A DNA stretch of 64,000 nt, from assembly GCA_902771155.1 (NCBI GenBank), contig CACXVS010000001.1, positions 1 through 64,000 of the forward strand, given 5' to 3'. The translations under genes and the position numbers were made by a program. Origin of the DNA: an uncultured Prevotellaceae bacterium (lineage in GTDB: Bacteria; Bacteroidota; Bacteroidia; Bacteroidales; Bacteroidaceae). This document shows, one piece after another, positions 62,366 to 64,000 of this stretch (positions are counted from its first letter, which is position 1; each line of letters opens with the position of its first letter). Under the pieces are notes generated by a model. It searched no databases, was not told where the DNA came from, and was given only the letters and a program-made list of their open reading frames with translations.

Positions 62366-64000
62366 CTATCGTTTTAGGCGTTCTTCGAGGGTTTGGAAGA
62401 TGACGAAGAGGACGGGGACGATGAAGAGGAGGGCGATGGTGCCGATGACCATGCCACCGATGGTGCCGACACCGAGGGAGTGGTTGCCGTTGGCTCCGAC
62501 ACCAGTGGCGAGAGCCAGGGGCAGGAGGCCGAAGACCATCGTGAGAGAGGTCATGAGGATGGGACGCAGGCGGACGGCTGCAGCATCGAGGGCAGCCTCG
62601 ATAATACCCATACCCTGACGGCGACGCGTAGAAGCGTACTCGGTAAGCAAGATGGCGGTCTTCGACAACAGACCGATCAGCATGATGAGTCCCGTCTGCA
62701 TATAGATGTTATTCTCAAGGCCCCAGAGTTGAGCGAAGATAAACGAACCTGCCAGTCCGAAGGGTACACTCAGGATGACGGCCAACGGAATGAAGAGGCT
62801 CTCGTAAAGGGCGCAGAGAATCAGATAGATGAACACGATGCAAAGTATGAAGACCAAAGCGGTGGTGTTCTGTGCCGAGGCTTCCTCACGCGTCATACCA
62901 CCAAACTCGTAGCCATAGCCTTCTGGCAGTACCTCGGCGGCCACTTCGCGGATGGCATCGATGGCCTGACCACTGCTATAGCCTTCTGCGGCCGTTCCTC
63001 CGACTTGTATCGAGGGGAAGAGGTTAAAGCGCGAAAGGGTCTCGGAACCATAGACGCGCGTCAACGTCAGATACTGGCCGATGGGTGACATCTCACCAGT
63101 GTTGGTGCGTACGAAGATATTATTGAGCGACTCGGTGTCGAGACGGTATTCGGGTGAGGCCTGTACCATCACGCGGTAGAGTTTGGTGAAACGCACGAAA
63201 TTGGAGGCATAGGTGCCACCGACATAACCACCGAGGGCTGAGAGTACCTCATTAGGGGATACACCGCGACGCTTGCATAGGGCTGCATCAACCTCCACAC
63301 GGTATTGCGGGTACTTCAGTGAGAAGTTGGTGAAGGCGCGACTGATCTCCGGGCGTTCGTTAAGCGCTGCGATCATCCGGTTGGTGTAGTCGAACAACTC
63401 ATTGATGGTACCACCGTGTTTGTCCTGGATGTGGAGTTCGAAACCATTGATGCGTCCGAAGCCCGGGAGCATGTTCTGGGTGTTCACCTGGATCTTCGCA
63501 TTGGCGATATCGGCCGTGCGACGGTAGATCTCATCGACGATGCTCTGCACGTCGTCGCCCTTGCCCTTGCGCTCGTCCCATTTCTTGAGTTTCAACGTGA
63601 AGTTACCATTCGACGATGACTGTTCGAAGCTGTTGCTGTTGCCGGCGATGAGTGAGTAGATACGCAGCTGGGGAAGGTCCTTGATACGCGCTTCCACCTC
63701 TTTTAATATATGGTAGGTCTGCTGGAGACTGCTACCGGGTGAGGCTTGTACGTTGATGAACACGGTACCCATGTCTTCGTTGGGTACGAGACCGGTGCGG
63801 GTGGTGCGCATCATCCAGCCGAGAACGAAAATGGCCAGTACGACGAGCAGTGCAGCTAAGCGTTTACGTCCGATAATGCCTGTGACAGCGTGTTTGTATC
63901 GGTCGGATAGTGACATGAAGATGGTATTGAACTTGGCATGGAAGCGTGTCGGCGGCTGGTCATGCATGATGATGGCACTGAGGGCAGGGGAGAGCGTCAG
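62366..64000 (-). CDS. RND efflux pump inner-membrane subunit, C-terminal half (partial)
   Basis: The frame is open to the right edge (LTLSPALSAIIM before the first in-window Met), so the start lies outside; about 544 residues remain, roughly the second half of an AcrB/MexB-type HAE1 transporter. Seen in order: the second-half TM1 (ALLVVLAIFVLGWM), a periplasmic porter segment (PNEDMGTVFINVQASPGSS), the docking-domain part, then the TM bundle with LSVPFGLAGSF, GLIMLIGLLSKTAILLTEYA and RLRPILMTSLTMVFG. Such pumps export drugs, bile salts or other amphiphiles with a periplasmic adaptor and a TolC-like protein. The substrate cannot be told. Confidence 0.93.
   Translation of the reverse strand: MTLSPALSAIIMHDQPPTRFHAKFNTIFMSLSDRYKHAVTGIIGRKRLAALLVVLAIFVLGWMMRTTRTGLVPNEDMGTVFINVQASPGSSLQQTYHILKEVEARIKDLPQLRIYSLIAGNSNSFEQSSSNGNFTLKLKKWDERKGKGDDVQSIVDEIYRRTADIANAKIQVNTQNMLPGFGRINGFELHIQDKHGGTINELFDYTNRMIAALNERPEISRAFTNFSLKYPQYRVEVDAALCKRRGVSPNEVLSALGGYVGGTYASNFVRFTKLYRVMVQASPEYRLDTESLNNIFVRTNTGEMSPIGQYLTLTRVYGSETLSRFNLFPSIQVGGTAAEGYSSGQAIDAIREVAAEVLPEGYGYEFGGMTREEASAQNTTALVFILCIVFIYLILCALYESLFIPLAVILSVPFGLAGSFIFAQLWGLENNIYMQTGLIMLIGLLSKTAILLTEYASTRRRQGMGIIEAALDAAAVRLRPILMTSLTMVFGLLPLALATGVGANGNHSLGVGTIGGMVIGTIALLFIVPVLFVIFQTLEERLKR

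Noticed and set aside
1..64000. tRNA, rRNA, insertion sequence or integrase genes
   Set aside because: No cloverleaf-like sequence was noticed in the gaps, and no transposase or recombinase motif was seen in the credible genes. A tRNA scan was not possible here.

Overview
The window looks like chromosomal DNA of a Bacteroidales bacterium, most likely Prevotellaceae. Four things point there. LpxC and FabZ are fused into one protein, which is typical of the phylum. Promoters follow the Bacteroidetes pattern (TAnnTTTG at -7, sometimes TTTG about 20 bp upstream). FimB/Mfa2-type, DUF3575-like, LruC and DUF5715-like proteins are present. Lipoproteins carry acidic residues right after the lipidated cysteine, as surface-exported Bacteroidetes lipoproteins do. 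The species cannot be named from sequence alone. No rRNA, tRNA, IS element or CRISPR array was seen.

Region 1 (1-18.7 kb) is core metabolism. It holds the 3' end of a dicarboxylate/amino-acid:cation symporter, a secreted unknown, and O-acetylhomoserine sulfhydrylase. A minus-strand lipid A/cell-wall operon follows (lpxD, lpxC-fabZ, lpxA, miaA, PBP1A). Upstream of it lies a minus-strand housekeeping operon (phoH, purC, menG, aroE, purM, prfA, pyrF). A palindromic divergent promoter separates phoH from a DUF5715-like gene and ypfJ; a bidirectional terminator then faces rlmH.

Region 2 (18.7-24.8 kb) looks regulatory and sensory. It contains a stand-alone seven-helix membrane protein, a large LruC lipoprotein, and two overlapping AraC-type regulators, one with a seven-helix membrane domain and one with a periplasmic helical domain plus a single TM. 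Helically phased GTGTG repeats lie between lruC and the regulators and recur upstream of the seven-helix gene. A second motif family (GACAAATTGT-like) lies in the 327-bp leader of the next operon.

Region 3 (24.8-61.9 kb) is the notable part: eleven co-directional genes with gaps of 1-40 bp. In order they are a DUF3575-like barrel protein, a large pilin-like lipoprotein (A), a FimB/Mfa2 anchor, three more lipoproteins paralogous to A (B, C, D), two smaller Mfa-like/fimbrillin-like lipoproteins, a 3,933-residue GGG-repeat protein with a type IX secretion-like C-terminal domain, a 451-residue BspA-like protein, and a 3,919-residue GGG-repeat protein. All six pilin-like precursors have a Thr-Arg-(Met/Ala) motif at residues 52-67, where type V pilins are cut by an Arg-specific protease; the FimB-like anchor lacks it. 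I read this as a type V pilus-like locus fused to two giant beta-solenoid surface proteins. The link between pili and giant proteins is inference.

Region 4 (61.9-64 kb) has strong hairpins, an orphan promoter-like site and the 3' part of an RND efflux pump gene that runs off the window.
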